From a virus, in IMG/VR virus record IMGVR_UViG_3300046656_000208, positions 1 to 36,397 of that record: 36,397 bases of DNA; one strand, written 5' to 3'. Shown here in pieces: positions 16,520 through 23,550 of the stretch. Position numbers and translations under genes: made by a program. The notes under the pieces were generated by a model, which saw only the letters and a program-made list of their open reading frames with translations, ran no database searches and had not been told where the DNA came from. How positions within the stretch are numbered: the first letter of the stretch is position 1; each line of letters opens with the position of its first letter.

Positions 16520-16847
16520 AGAACGGTCGGACGTGGCTCCCCGTCGGCGGCTGCGGCAGCGGCGGCGTCAGCCGGGCTCGCCAGCCCCCCTCGGGCGGAC
16601 CCTGCGGCCCCAGCAGGGCCTGTAAGGCGTTCCGCAGGACTTCGACGATCAGGGCGTTGGCGTCCCCGGTCGGGTCACTGGGAGGCGCTGGCGGGCTGGA
16701 GAGGGCCACCTGCGGCCCCGCCACCCGCGAGAGGCCGTAGCCGTGCCGCGAGGGCTCGTGGCCCTCGCAGCATTCCACCATCCCGAAGGTTTTGTGGTCG
16801 GTGCAGAGCACCGTCTGGTCCGCGCAGCCGAGGACGTAGCAGGCCAT
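16518..16847 (-). CDS. Hypothetical Cys-rich N-terminus, Pro-rich C-terminus
   Basis: 109 residues. Five Cys in the first 27 residues (MACYVLGCADQTVLCTDH, VECCEGH) suggest a small metal-binding module; the rest is a Pro/Leu-rich tail without visible fold. The ATG lies 3 nt after the stop of the DUF932 gene, so it is translated from the same message. Not recognised. Confidence 0.5.
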   Translation of the reverse strand: MACYVLGCADQTVLCTDHKTFGMVECCEGHEPSRHGYGLSRVAGPQVALSSPPAPPSDPTGDANALIVEVLRNALQALLGPQGPPEGGWRARLTPPLPQPPTGSHVRPF

Positions 16848-16850
16848 GCC

Positions 16851-17864
16851 CTACGCCGCCACCAGCTGCGTGGCCGCCTGCAGGGCCAGCCGCTTCACCG
16901 CGGCCGCCTGCCCGAACAATGCCGAGACGTTGCGCCGCTGCTGTGCCGCAGGCGTAGCGCCCGTGCCGGTGTAGACGTGATCGAAGTACTCCGTGACCGC
17001 GTTGTAGACGGCCCACGGATTCGGCACGCCGTCCGTCTCGGACATCGCCACCTCGGCTCCCACGCCGTGGAACACCAGATCGGCCACGACCGACCGCTGC
17101 TGCGCCACGAACGGGCTGACCTCGCCCTTCGGGCCGGACGGGAACACCGTTTCGATGTAGGCGATGACCTCCGTGGGGGTGAGGCGCTGGTGGGCCATCT
17201 GCGTGAAGGTCTGCCCGGTCTGCTCCATCGCCTGCAGGACCTGCGAGACGAGCGTGCGGGCCTGATCCAGCTGCTGGGGAATGGTGGTGCCGATGTGCGA
17301 GATGCCGAAGATGCGGCCCTTCACGGTGCCGCGGCCGAAGCTGCCGCCCAGTGCGGCGTCCAGCGTGTTCTGGCAGACCACCCGGATCGGGGTGGGCCGG
17401 AACTCGAAACAGGTGCTGCCGTCGTGCCCGGTGACGGCCAGCCCGTAGCCGTTGATGTCATCGCCCGCCACGGGGGTGAGGACCGTGGGGAGCCGGAACA
17501 GCATCCACGCCCGTTCGCCCTGCCCGAGGGCACCCGCCGCCGCCAGCGTCAGCCCGAAGTCCTCCACGGCCGACTGGAACAGACCGAAGGCCTCCGGGTA
17601 CTGGATCGGCTGATAGGCCTCTGAGACCACCGAGAGGACCCGGGCATCCGTGTCCCGGACGACGGCCCGCTTCATCGGGACGGGGGCGCCGTCCTGCAGA
17701 TACAGCTTCTCGGTGCGGACGGTCCAGTTGAGCGAGGCGGCGTCCAGCCCCGCGGCGATGCTGTGCAGGCCGTCGGGCAGCCGGGTCCCGAGCATGTGCC
17801 ACGGGGTGGCGCCCTGATAGGCCATTGCGATCTTGCCGTCGATGGTTGCGAGATTGTGTGCCAT
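16851..17864 (-). CDS. DUF932 phage/plasmid-like protein
   Basis: 337 residues, the usual length of the family (TIGR03299/DUF932). The N-terminus has the diagnostic MAYQGATPWHMLGTRLPDG ('MAY.G..PWH.LG..L'). Further typical parts are VSEAYQPIQYPEAFGLFQ, RVVCQNTLDAAL (family 'R.VC.NTL..A') and a helical C-terminus. Function is not known, though these proteins are widespread in phages and plasmids. ATG preceded by AGGAGA at 7 nt. Upstream of the ribosome site lies a (TG)11 run. Confidence 0.85.
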   Translation of the reverse strand: MAHNLATIDGKIAMAYQGATPWHMLGTRLPDGLHSIAAGLDAASLNWTVRTEKLYLQDGAPVPMKRAVVRDTDARVLSVVSEAYQPIQYPEAFGLFQSAVEDFGLTLAAAGALGQGERAWMLFRLPTVLTPVAGDDINGYGLAVTGHDGSTCFEFRPTPIRVVCQNTLDAALGGSFGRGTVKGRIFGISHIGTTIPQQLDQARTLVSQVLQAMEQTGQTFTQMAHQRLTPTEVIAYIETVFPSGPKGEVSPFVAQQRSVVADLVFHGVGAEVAMSETDGVPNPWAVYNAVTEYFDHVYTGTGATPAAQQRRNVSALFGQAAAVKRLALQAATQLVAA

Positions 17865-17876
17865 TGGTCTATCTCC

Positions 17877-17898
17877 TGTGTGTGTGTGTGTGTGTGTG
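17877..17898. repeat. (TG)11 dinucleotide repeat
   Basis: Eleven uninterrupted TG units (CA on the minus strand) lie in the 36-bp gap between the gene at 17901 and the DUF932 gene, ending against the DUF932 ribosome binding site. Length changes by slippage would alter the distance between genes without breaking a frame. Confidence 0.85.
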
Positions 17899-17900
17899 AA

Positions 17901-18122
17901 CTAGAAGCCCGCGATGATGGCGGCGCAGGGGGTGACGACAACGCGCAGGTTCGCAGCCCGGGCCAGCTGTTCGACGGCGGCGAGGACCTCCTGATGGGCA
18001 GAGTCCACGCGGACCGTGAGCGGCCAGACAGTGATGGCGGCCAGCGAGGCGAGGCGATAATTCGCCGTGATCTGCCGGGCGAACTGGGGGGCGGTCATGC
18101 GGCGGGTGGTGGTCGGGGTCAT
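17901..18122 (-). CDS. Small hypothetical protein
   Basis: 73 residues; AGGAG about 8 nt before ATG. One mixed alpha/beta stretch: MTAPQFARQITANYRLASLA, TVWPLTVRVDSAHQEVLAAV, ANLRVVVTPCAAIIAGF. Not recognised. First gene of the minus-strand unit that also holds DUF932, behind the shared promoter at 18170-18198. Confidence 0.5.
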   Translation of the reverse strand: MTPTTTRRMTAPQFARQITANYRLASLAAITVWPLTVRVDSAHQEVLAAVEQLARAANLRVVVTPCAAIIAGF

Positions 18123-18169
18123 GGTCTGTTCTCCTCGGTGTGTGACTGGCCTCAGCGCCAGTGACCCAA

Positions 18170-18198
18170 CATTAACCGAAGGCGGTTTCGGTTGTCAA
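18170..18198 (-). promoter_or_regulatory. Shared promoter-operator element, copy 3
   Basis: On the minus strand: TTGACA (18193-18198), ACCGAAACCGCCTTCGG as 17-bp spacer, -10 TTAATG (18170-18175). Faces away from the HTH gene at 18332, forming the divergent control region of the genome. Confidence 0.7.
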
Positions 18199-18273
18199 CA
18201 TCGAAATGACGAAGGACCCGAGATTTATTTTCACCGTCACGCATGAATCCTGTTGACACGGAGTTATGACGTA

Positions 18274-18286
18274 TGACAGGCTGTCA
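18274..18286. promoter_or_regulatory. Palindromic operator TGACAGGCTGTCA
   Basis: Perfect 6-bp arms around one base, 46 bp upstream of the HTH gene. A TTGACA at 18253-18258 lies just before it, but no good -10 is found at 16-18 bp. A related site lies at 18647-18659, before the second HTH gene. Confidence 0.5.
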
Positions 18287-18331
18287 CTCGGCTGGCATGA
18301 CGCGAGCCCACACACACAGGAGACAGCGACC

Positions 18332-18643
18332 ATGAACCTGACCATTCCCCAGACACAGGCCCGCCTCGGGGTGAGTAAGAACCGCGTGTATCGGCTGATT
18401 GCGGAGGGCCGACTGGTCCCAGCCGCGGAACGCAAGCCGGGCGCGCAGAAGTGGTTTCGGCGGTTCGATCTGAAGGCCGTGGACCAGCTGCGGCGCGAGA
18501 TGAAGGAGGACCCGCGGCTGCCGCTGGCCCGCCCCACGCCCGCGCCCAGCCCGGCCCCTCCGGCTCCGGCGATGCAGGGCCTCAGCACGCGGCTGGCGAG
18601 TATCGAGCGCAAGCTGGATACCCTGCTGCGGCTGTGGGAATAA
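18332..18643 (+). CDS. Excisionase/MerR-like winged-HTH regulator
   Basis: 103 residues; start at ATG 18332 with GGAGA 9 nt upstream (an earlier ATG at 18266 sits inside the control region). Residues 3-55 show the HTH_17 pattern: LTIPQTQARLGVSKNRVYRL, IAEGRLVPAAE, WFRRFDLKAVDQL. A Pro/Ala linker and a short C-terminal helix (LSTRLASIERKLDTLL), likely for oligomerisation, follow. No integrase is found in the window, so a regulatory rather than an excision role is as likely. Lies between the two TGACAG-type sites. Confidence 0.7.
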   Translation: MNLTIPQTQARLGVSKNRVYRLIAEGRLVPAAERKPGAQKWFRRFDLKAVDQLRREMKEDPRLPLARPTPAPSPAPPAPAMQGLSTRLASIERKLDTLLRLWE

Positions 18644-18645
18644 CG

Positions 18646-18675
18646 TTGACAGCCCGTCACAACAGGTCACACAAT
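18646..18675 (+). promoter_or_regulatory. Putative promoter with embedded TGACAG operator for the Cro-like gene
   Basis: TTGACA at 18646-18651 overlaps TGACAGCCCGTCA (18647-18659), a near-palindrome related to the site at 18274. A -10-like CACAAT lies at 18670-18675 with an 18-bp spacer. Predicted +1 falls about 2 nt before the ATG at 18684, so this message may be leaderless. Confidence 0.45.
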
Positions 18676-18683
18676 GAGCCCAT

Positions 18684-18896
18684 ATGACCGCCCCAAAAAC
18701 CTATCCGACGCTGCGAGCCTACGTGGACGCGCAGCCCCGCAGCGTGACGCAAAAGGACATCGCGGCGCGGCTGGGAATTTCCGCCGCGAGTCTGAGCTAT
18801 TACCTCAGCGGCAAGCGGTTCCCCAGCAGCGTGACCGCGTTTCGGATCTGCCAACGGTGCGGCGTGCCGCTGCACCGGCTGTTGAGGACCGCATGA
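18684..18896 (+). CDS. Cro/CI-type HTH regulator
   Basis: 70 residues. Helix-turn-helix at 22-44: TQKDIAARLGISAASLSYYL, followed by SGKRFPSSVTAFRICQRCG, the usual XRE layout ('G.s...S.yl.G.r.Ps...a..i...cgv'). Length is that of a Cro-like single-domain protein. There is no strong Shine-Dalgarno before ATG, in keeping with a very short or absent leader. Probable binder of the TGACAG-type or the shared AAGCG-type operator; which one cannot be told from sequence. Confidence 0.75.
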   Translation: MTAPKTYPTLRAYVDAQPRSVTQKDIAARLGISAASLSYYLSGKRFPSSVTAFRICQRCGVPLHRLLRTA

Positions 18897-19138
18897 AGGC
18901 GGGCACGATGGACGCGCTGGGCGACGGGCTGGTGCGGGTCTGGACCCGTGACGGGTGGGATTATCTGCGCTACTGTTTTCGCGCCGACCATCCGGCATGG
19001 ACCTCCCGCCCGAGCCCCGATCTGGAGTTTGTGAGTGCGTGCCCGCATTGCGTCGTGCGGCTCAGTGCCCAGTCGGGTATCGACCGCAGCGATGACTTGA
19101 AACGACTGGCGCAGGCGCAGGGCCTGACGCTGGCTTAA
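18893..19138 (+). CDS. Small hypothetical protein with CPHC
   Basis: 81 residues; ATGA overlap with the Cro-like gene. Contains VRVWTRDGWDYLRYCF and SACPHCVVRL; one CxxC only, plus an upstream Cys, so Zn binding is uncertain. Not recognised. First in the chain leading to the recombination genes. Confidence 0.5.
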   Translation: MKAGTMDALGDGLVRVWTRDGWDYLRYCFRADHPAWTSRPSPDLEFVSACPHCVVRLSAQSGIDRSDDLKRLAQAQGLTLA

Positions 19139-19155
19139 CCCGGAGACTTCCCCCC

Positions 19156-19752
19156 ATGACGACATCCGAGCAGATCAACGAACTGGCCGCGGCGCTGGCG
19201 AAGGCGCAGGCGGCGATGAAGAACGCGCCGCTGAACAAAGAGAATCCACACTTTCATTCTCGCTATGCGGACCTCGCGGGCATTCGGGATGCCGTCATCC
19301 CGGCGCTGAGTGCGCAGGGTCTTGCGGTGGTGCAGGTGCTCGATGTGAGCCGGGTCCTCACCCGGCTGATTCATGCCTCCGGGCAGTGGATTGAGAGTGC
19401 CTGTCCGCTGCCGCCCTCGGCCGATATGCAGAAGCTGGGATCGGCCATCACCTACGCCCGCCGCTACAGCCTCTCGGCGCTGTGCTGTATCGCGGCGGAC
19501 GATGACGATGATGCCAACGCGGCGGAGACGCTGACGCTGGCCGCGGACGTGGTGCCGACGCCGCCCGACTATGAGCAGTGGCTGCTCGATCTGGAGGCCG
19601 TGGCCGATGAGGGCACGGAGACGTTACGGAAGGTCTGGAAAACGTCCCAGCCCTATCTGCGGCAGCACCTCACGACCACCGACCCGGAGGCGTGGGAGGC
19701 GCTCAAGCAGCACGCGGCGGCGGTGACGGCGGAGAAGGGCAGGGACGCATGA
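19156..19752 (+). CDS. erf: Erf-family single-strand annealing protein
   Basis: 198 residues with a full ERF pattern: LAAALAKAQAAMKNAPLNK, NPHFHSRYADLAGIRDAV, LSAQGLAVVQVL, ASGQWIESACPLP, QKLGSAITYARRYSLSALC and the acidic IAADDDDDANAA. Such proteins form rings or filaments that pair complementary single strands, as P22 Erf does for genome circularisation and recombination. The C-terminal 70 residues are a divergent helical tail. It is followed by a YqaJ-type exonuclease, together a two-component recombinase. Confidence 0.95.
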   Translation: MTTSEQINELAAALAKAQAAMKNAPLNKENPHFHSRYADLAGIRDAVIPALSAQGLAVVQVLDVSRVLTRLIHASGQWIESACPLPPSADMQKLGSAITYARRYSLSALCCIAADDDDDANAAETLTLAADVVPTPPDYEQWLLDLEAVADEGTETLRKVWKTSQPYLRQHLTTTDPEAWEALKQHAAAVTAEKGRDA

Positions 19753-20015
19753 CGGCTGACGTCCGTGCGTTCGACGTGCCCTTCCTGTTTGGAGAGATTG
19801 ATGGCTTCGCCGTGCTGGGTCGCATTATTGACAACGGCGGGCGCATTCGGACGGACGTGATCAATGACTCGATGGCCGAGGCTGCCGAAGTCCACGCGCG
19901 GGCGATTCTCGCCCGGACGGACATTGATGCCCATGCGCGCGCCGTCATCACGCGGGTACAGCAGCGGCTGGTAAAGGTGATTGCCGCACGGCGACGTGTC
20001 CGGGGGTTGTCGTGA
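19749..20015 (+). CDS. Hypothetical protein in recombination operon
   Basis: 88 residues from ATG 19749 (ATGA overlap with erf). The sequence ADVRAFDVPFLFGEIDGFAV and the helical, His/Ala/Arg-rich AEVHARAILARTDIDAHARA are not recognised. The overlaps on both sides (4 nt each) place it firmly between annealase and exonuclease, so it may be an accessory of that pair. Confidence 0.5.
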   Translation: MTADVRAFDVPFLFGEIDGFAVLGRIIDNGGRIRTDVINDSMAEAAEVHARAILARTDIDAHARAVITRVQQRLVKVIAARRRVRGLS

Positions 20016-20692
20016 GCCACCCGTTTACGATCATCGACGCGCCGCAGCGGTCACCCGAGTGGCATCGGGCACGGCTGGGGCTACTGACAGGCTCCCGAGC
20101 GGGGGATGTGTTCGCCTTCAACAAGAACGGCGAGGAGTCCGCCGCACGGCGGGACTACCGGATGGAACTGGTCTGTGAGCGGATCACGGGCCAGCTGCCA
20201 GATGAGGGGTACGTCAGCGCGGCGCTGCAGCGGGGGATCGACTGCGAAGCACGGGCGGTGCGGGCGTATGAGGCGGCGACGGGGCAGCTGGTGCAGCGGA
20301 CGGGCTTTCTGCGGTCGCTGACGGATGACGCGGGCTGCTCGCTGGATGGGTCCATTGGAGACATGGAGGGCGTGATCGAAGTGAAGGCCCCGACCAGTGC
20401 CACCCACCTGCGGAACCTCCGGGCGGCGGGGGTGCGACATGAGTACTGGCCGCAGGTCACGCACGCCCTGTGGATCACGGGGGCGGCGTGGTGCGATTTC
20501 ATCAGCTTCGATGATCGGTTCCCACCGCCGTTGCATCTGCATATCGTGCGGTTCGCGCGGGCGGAGTCGTCCATTGCGGCCTATGCGACGAAGGCGCGGG
20601 CCTTTCTCGCGGAGGTGTCCCGCGATGTGGACGTGGTGCACACACTGGCCGGGATTGGCCCGGTCCTTCAGGAGATAGTGAGTCATGGCTGA
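20012..20692 (+). CDS. YqaJ/lambda-exonuclease-like recombination nuclease
   Basis: 226 residues, GTG start in a GTGA overlap. YqaJ motifs in order: SPEWHRARLGLLTGSRAGDV (12-33), RGIDCEARAVRAYEAATG (Glu79), then LDGSIGDMEGVIEVKAP with Asp112, Glu123 and Lys125, the PD-(D/E)XK catalytic set, and YWPQVTHALWITGAAWCDFI. These 5'-3' exonucleases resect duplex DNA to load an annealase; partner is the Erf gene two genes upstream. Family length is about 200-230. Confidence 0.9.
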   Translation: MSHPFTIIDAPQRSPEWHRARLGLLTGSRAGDVFAFNKNGEESAARRDYRMELVCERITGQLPDEGYVSAALQRGIDCEARAVRAYEAATGQLVQRTGFLRSLTDDAGCSLDGSIGDMEGVIEVKAPTSATHLRNLRAAGVRHEYWPQVTHALWITGAAWCDFISFDDRFPPPLHLHIVRFARAESSIAAYATKARAFLAEVSRDVDVVHTLAGIGPVLQEIVSHG

Positions 20693-20891
20693 GACGACAC
20701 GGAACGAGAACGAACGCGGCGCCCTGTGGGAAAAGACCAGCGGGCGCGGCACCTACATGACCGGCACGATTGACGGGCAGCCCTGCGTCGTGTTCAAAAA
20801 CGACCGGAAGAAGCCGGGGGACAAGACCCCGGATTGGCGCGTGATGAAACCGACGCCCAAGACGCCCAGCGGTGAGGAACCGCCCTTCTGA
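20685..20891 (+). CDS. Small protein resembling DUF736-type phage proteins
   Basis: 68 residues, overlapping the exonuclease gene by 8 nt. The sequence NERGALWEKTSGRGTYMTGT, IDGQPCVVFKND resembles short phage proteins with a 'GaLf......ytG.i.i.g..y' pattern, likely a small beta barrel. In a recombination operon a single-strand-binding role is imaginable but unproven. Confidence 0.45.
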   Translation: MAETTRNENERGALWEKTSGRGTYMTGTIDGQPCVVFKNDRKKPGDKTPDWRVMKPTPKTPSGEEPPF

Positions 20892-21310
20892 TGGCAGGGC
20901 CGGTGCCGGTGTTCCACGGCGTCGTGACCGCCGAGGGGAAGTTACTGCTGGAGGCCCGGGATCTGTTCCGGCATTATGTGCAGCGGCTGAAGAATCAGCC
21001 GGTGCAGCTGGTGCTGAAGCGGCAGGTGCGGCTGAAGTCCCGGTCGCAGCTGGGCTTTCTGTGGGGGGTGCTGTATCCGGTCATCGCGGAGGCGCTGGGC
21101 TACTGCGCGTATGAAGTGGACGCCCTGCACGATGCGATCATGCTGGAGGTGCGGGGCCTGCGGCCCGAGCCCAATCCCCTCAAGCTGCGGGTCTCGCTGT
21201 CGCAGATGTCGCATGAGGAAGTCAGCGACTACATCAGCGACGTGCGGTTCTGGGCGCTGGATCGGTATGGCATTGTGACGCCGGATGCCGCCAGCGTGGA
21301 GGCCGCGTGA
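20891..21310 (+). CDS. NinB-like recombination protein
   Basis: 139 residues. RLKSRSQLGFLWGVLYPVIA, GYCAYEVDALHDAIML and FWALDRYGIVTPDAAS match the phage pattern '+S..Qn.l.w....p.iae..G.t.de.H......f', used for NinB/Orf-type and related proteins, which act with Red-like recombinases by binding single-stranded DNA. Position directly behind Erf and exonuclease supports this. Start ATG overlaps the stop of the previous gene by 1 nt. Confidence 0.55.
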   Translation: MAGPVPVFHGVVTAEGKLLLEARDLFRHYVQRLKNQPVQLVLKRQVRLKSRSQLGFLWGVLYPVIAEALGYCAYEVDALHDAIMLEVRGLRPEPNPLKLRVSLSQMSHEEVSDYISDVRFWALDRYGIVTPDAASVEAA

Positions 21311-21387
21311 TGGGGGAACTGCTGCTGATCCTCGTGGTGCTGGCGGCGATGGCGCTGGGCGCGTGGCTGGAAGGGCTGAGCCGATGA
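21310..21387 (+). CDS. 25-residue single-pass membrane peptide
   Basis: MGELLLILVVLAAMALGAWL then EGLSR. ATG overlaps the previous stop (TGATG) and its own stop overlaps the next start (ATGA). It is almost entirely one membrane helix. Conserved overlap on both sides is the main support that it is translated. Function unknown. Confidence 0.5.
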   Translation: MGELLLILVVLAAMALGAWLEGLSR

Positions 21388-21614
21388 TCCTGAAAGACAA
21401 TGGCGGCTCCATGCCGACGATGCCCGTCGAGGACGCCGTGGACCCCGTGACGGAGTGGGTCATCCGCTGTGAACAGTGCGGGCACGCGATGCAGGCGCAC
21501 TATGCGGTGAATCTCACGGACGGCGTGGCGGTCGGGCGCTACTGGCTGATCTGTCCCACGGCGGTGTTCCGGGCGCCGGGGTATCGCGCGGATGGGACGC
21601 AGGGGCCGTCGTGA
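21384..21614 (+). CDS. Small CxxC protein
   Basis: 76 residues, ATGA overlap start. Contains VIRCEQCGHAMQAHYAV and YWLICPTAVFRAPG: two Cys, His residues and a distant third Cys, possibly a degenerate zinc ribbon. Not recognised. Confidence 0.5.
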   Translation: MILKDNGGSMPTMPVEDAVDPVTEWVIRCEQCGHAMQAHYAVNLTDGVAVGRYWLICPTAVFRAPGYRADGTQGPS

Positions 21615-21805
21615 TGAAGTGGCACCCCATGCGGGATGCGCCACGGGATCGGTTGATTCTTGTCTGGGCTCCGGGCGTCCACGGCCTCCCCGCCATGTAC
21701 GCGCTCTGCCGATGGCATCCTGACGCGGGCTGGTGCATAGACGAACTCCGCGAGCCGACGCATTGGATGCCGCTGCCACCGAGTCCTGACGAGGGGCGGA
21801 TCTGA
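21614..21805 (+). CDS. DUF551-like small phage protein
   Basis: 63 residues. MKWHPMRDAPRDRLILVWAP and HWMPLPPSPDEG match the DUF551 type ('W.pi..aP.dg..ilv......HWmPLP..p'). These short proteins are common in phage early regions; the function is not known. ATG touches the previous TGA; an in-frame GTG lies 3 nt upstream. Confidence 0.7.
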   Translation: MKWHPMRDAPRDRLILVWAPGVHGLPAMYALCRWHPDAGWCIDELREPTHWMPLPPSPDEGRI

Positions 21806-21918
21806 TGCCGTGGTTCTGGCGGCTGGTGAATGCGGTGCGGCGGTGGCGGGAGGATCGGCGGGTGCCCGAGGCCAGCACGGTGGCGCAATGGCGGGCGGTG
21901 TGGCGGAGGGACGCATGA
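21805..21918 (+). CDS. 37-residue Trp/Arg-rich mini-protein
   Basis: MPWFWRLVNAVRRWREDRRV then ASTVAQWRAVWRRD. Starts in a TGATG overlap and ends in an ATGA overlap. An amphipathic, basic helix that could lie on a membrane or nucleic acid. Not recognised; support is from the overlaps only. Confidence 0.4.
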   Translation: MPWFWRLVNAVRRWREDRRVPEASTVAQWRAVWRRDA

Positions 21919-22046
21919 CGACGGATGGGATCGTGGGGCTCGTGATCCTGTGTGGGGTTGTCGCGCTGCTGGTGTATTGTCCCATCTTCAAGCCGTGGTT
22001 TGGGTTCAGGCGCCCTCCGGGGCATACGGGGCACTGGTTTGAGTGA
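21915..22046 (+). CDS. 43-residue single-pass membrane protein
   Basis: One hydrophobic helix (GIVGLVILCGVVALLVYC, residues 5-22) then a basic, Pro/Gly-rich tail FRRPPGHTGHW. ATGA overlap start. Could sit in the inner membrane; a role in lysis is possible for any such protein here but nothing in the sequence proves it. Confidence 0.5.
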   Translation: MTTDGIVGLVILCGVVALLVYCPIFKPWFGFRRPPGHTGHWFE

Positions 22047-22179
22047 CCAGCGCCGGAGTACCCGCTGCGAGGCCTGTCAGACCGCCCCGTGGTGTTTTAT
22101 CCGCATCGGGGCCACGCGGCTGCGGTTCCTCTGCCTCGATTGCTGGCGCGTCTCCGCTGGCCGACGGCGGACCCGATGA
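22039..22179 (+). CDS. Small zinc-ribbon-like protein (TTG start)
   Basis: 46 residues from a TTG that overlaps the previous gene by 8 nt; no ATG or GTG is available in frame. CEACQTAPWCFIRI and FLCLDCWR give CxxC...CxxC spacing of a small zinc ribbon. The start is uncertain; the Cys pattern and 4-nt overlap with the next ATG support it. Confidence 0.45.
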   Translation: MSDQRRSTRCEACQTAPWCFIRIGATRLRFLCLDCWRVSAGRRRTR

Positions 22180-22289
22180 ACTGCGTCTATGACTGCAATC
22201 AGCGGACGGCGCTGCTGGTGCGCTGCGTGCGGTGTGCCCGCTGGTGGTGGATGACCGTGCCGCGGTTTGTCTGCGGGGCGTGCCGATGA
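22176..22289 (+). CDS. 37-residue Cys-rich mini-protein
   Basis: Sequence includes NCVYDCNQRT, VRCVRCARWWWM and FVCGACR: three C-x2/3-C pairs in 37 residues, likely Zn binding. ATGA overlaps on both ends; it directly precedes the methyltransferase. Confidence 0.5.
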   Translation: MNCVYDCNQRTALLVRCVRCARWWWMTVPRFVCGACR

Positions 22290-23518
22290 TCGAGTCCCTG
22301 CTCCTCGGGGATTGCCGCGCGGTGCTGCCCACGCTGCCGGAGGCCTCGCTGGAGGCCTGCGTGACCGACCCGCCGTACGAACTCGGCTTTATGGGGAAGG
22401 CGTGGGATTCCAGCGGCGTGGCGACGGACCCGGCGACGTGGCGGGCGGTGCATCGCGTGCTGAAGCCGGGGGCGTATCTGCTGGCGTGTGGCGGGACGCG
22501 CACCTATCACCGGATGGCGGTGGCGATCGAAGATGCGGGCTTTGAGATTCGCGATTGTCTCGCGTGGCTGTATGCCTCCGGCTTTCCGAAGTCGCTCAAT
22601 CTGGGCGAGGGGTTAGGGACGGCGCTGAAGCCCGCCTATGAGCCCATCATTATGGCGCGCAAGCGATTCACCGGAACGGTGGCGGCGAACGTCGCGGCGC
22701 ACGGCACAGGGGCGCTGAACATTGATGCCTGCCGGATTCGGATGTCGGCTGATGATGCGGAGACGATTCGCACGATGAGCGGCTGGGGGAAGGCTGGGAG
22801 CATGTACATCGGGCACGTCCTCGATGTGGATGGGTCGCTGAACCGCGTGACCGATGCCGCCGCGCATGATCTCGGCCGCTGGCCCGCCAACGTCACGCTG
22901 GACGACGGCGCGGCGCGCGTGCTCGATGAGCAAAGCGGTCTGAGCACGTCCTCTGCGACCCCAGCGGGGACGTGGCGTGCGGGAATGGGCTACCACGGCG
23001 GCGTGGGCCGCGTGCTGACGACCGACACTCCAGACGATACGGGCGGCGCCTCGCGTTTCTTCTTCACGGCGAAGCCGTCACGCGAGGAGCGGGATTGGGG
23101 CTGTGAGGCCTTCGAAGCCAAGACGGCGGCGGAACTGACGAACCGCGCACCGGGCAGCAAGGGGCTCCAGAATCCGCGTGCGGGCATTCGCGCCGGATCG
23201 ATGGACCGGGATGTGGCGGCGCGGGTCGCCCGCAATCACCACACCACGGTGAAGCCGGTGGCGCTGATGCGCTGGCTGGTGCGGCTCGTCACGCCCATCG
23301 GGGGCACGGTGCTCGACCCCTTTCTGGGCTCAGGGACGACGGGCATGGCCTGTCGAGCGGAGCAACGCGGGTACGTGGGCATCGAGCAGGACGCCGCCTA
23401 TCTCGCCCTCGCACAGGCGCGCATTGCGGCGGTGGCGCCGCTGTTTGCGGAGGTGCAGGCGGAGGCCCCGACGCCGGACGCCCAGCTGTCGCTGCTGGGG
23501 CTCTGCGAGGGGGCTTGA
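22286..23518 (+). CDS. DNA methyltransferase (N6-adenine/N4-cytosine, beta class)
   Basis: 410 residues from ATG 22286. Motif IV CVTDPPYELGFMGKAW is at 25-40; motif I LDPFLGSGTTGMACRAEQRG begins at about 343, then GYVGIEQDAAYL. Catalytic motif before SAM-binding motif is the beta-class order of the N6_N4_Mtase family. A 200-residue target-recognition part lies between (including GRWPANVTLDDGA and SRFFFTAKPS, typical for phage methylases, and HHTTVKPVALMRWLVRL before motif I). No restriction enzyme is next to it, so it is an orphan enzyme, likely protecting phage DNA. Confidence 0.9.
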   Translation: MIESLLLGDCRAVLPTLPEASLEACVTDPPYELGFMGKAWDSSGVATDPATWRAVHRVLKPGAYLLACGGTRTYHRMAVAIEDAGFEIRDCLAWLYASGFPKSLNLGEGLGTALKPAYEPIIMARKRFTGTVAANVAAHGTGALNIDACRIRMSADDAETIRTMSGWGKAGSMYIGHVLDVDGSLNRVTDAAAHDLGRWPANVTLDDGAARVLDEQSGLSTSSATPAGTWRAGMGYHGGVGRVLTTDTPDDTGGASRFFFTAKPSREERDWGCEAFEAKTAAELTNRAPGSKGLQNPRAGIRAGSMDRDVAARVARNHHTTVKPVALMRWLVRLVTPIGGTVLDPFLGSGTTGMACRAEQRGYVGIEQDAAYLALAQARIAAVAPLFAEVQAEAPTPDAQLSLLGLCEGA

Positions 23519-23544
23519 CAAGCGAATCCGCTATCGGTTATGCT
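23515..23544 (+). promoter_or_regulatory. Shared promoter-operator element, copy 4 (leaderless layout)
   Basis: TTGACA at 23515-23520, operator AAGCGAATCCGCTA, -10 TATGCT at 23539-23544 (18 bp; TTATGC at 17 bp). Six bases separate the -10 from ATG at 23551, so the predicted +1 is the A of ATG. The -35 overlaps the stop codon of the methyltransferase gene. Confidence 0.7.
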
Positions 23545-23550
23545 GTTCTC

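Noticed and set aside
18332-18643. Excisionase call as proof of a temperate phage
   Set aside because: The HTH_17 fold is shared by many regulators and no integrase or attachment site was found in the window.
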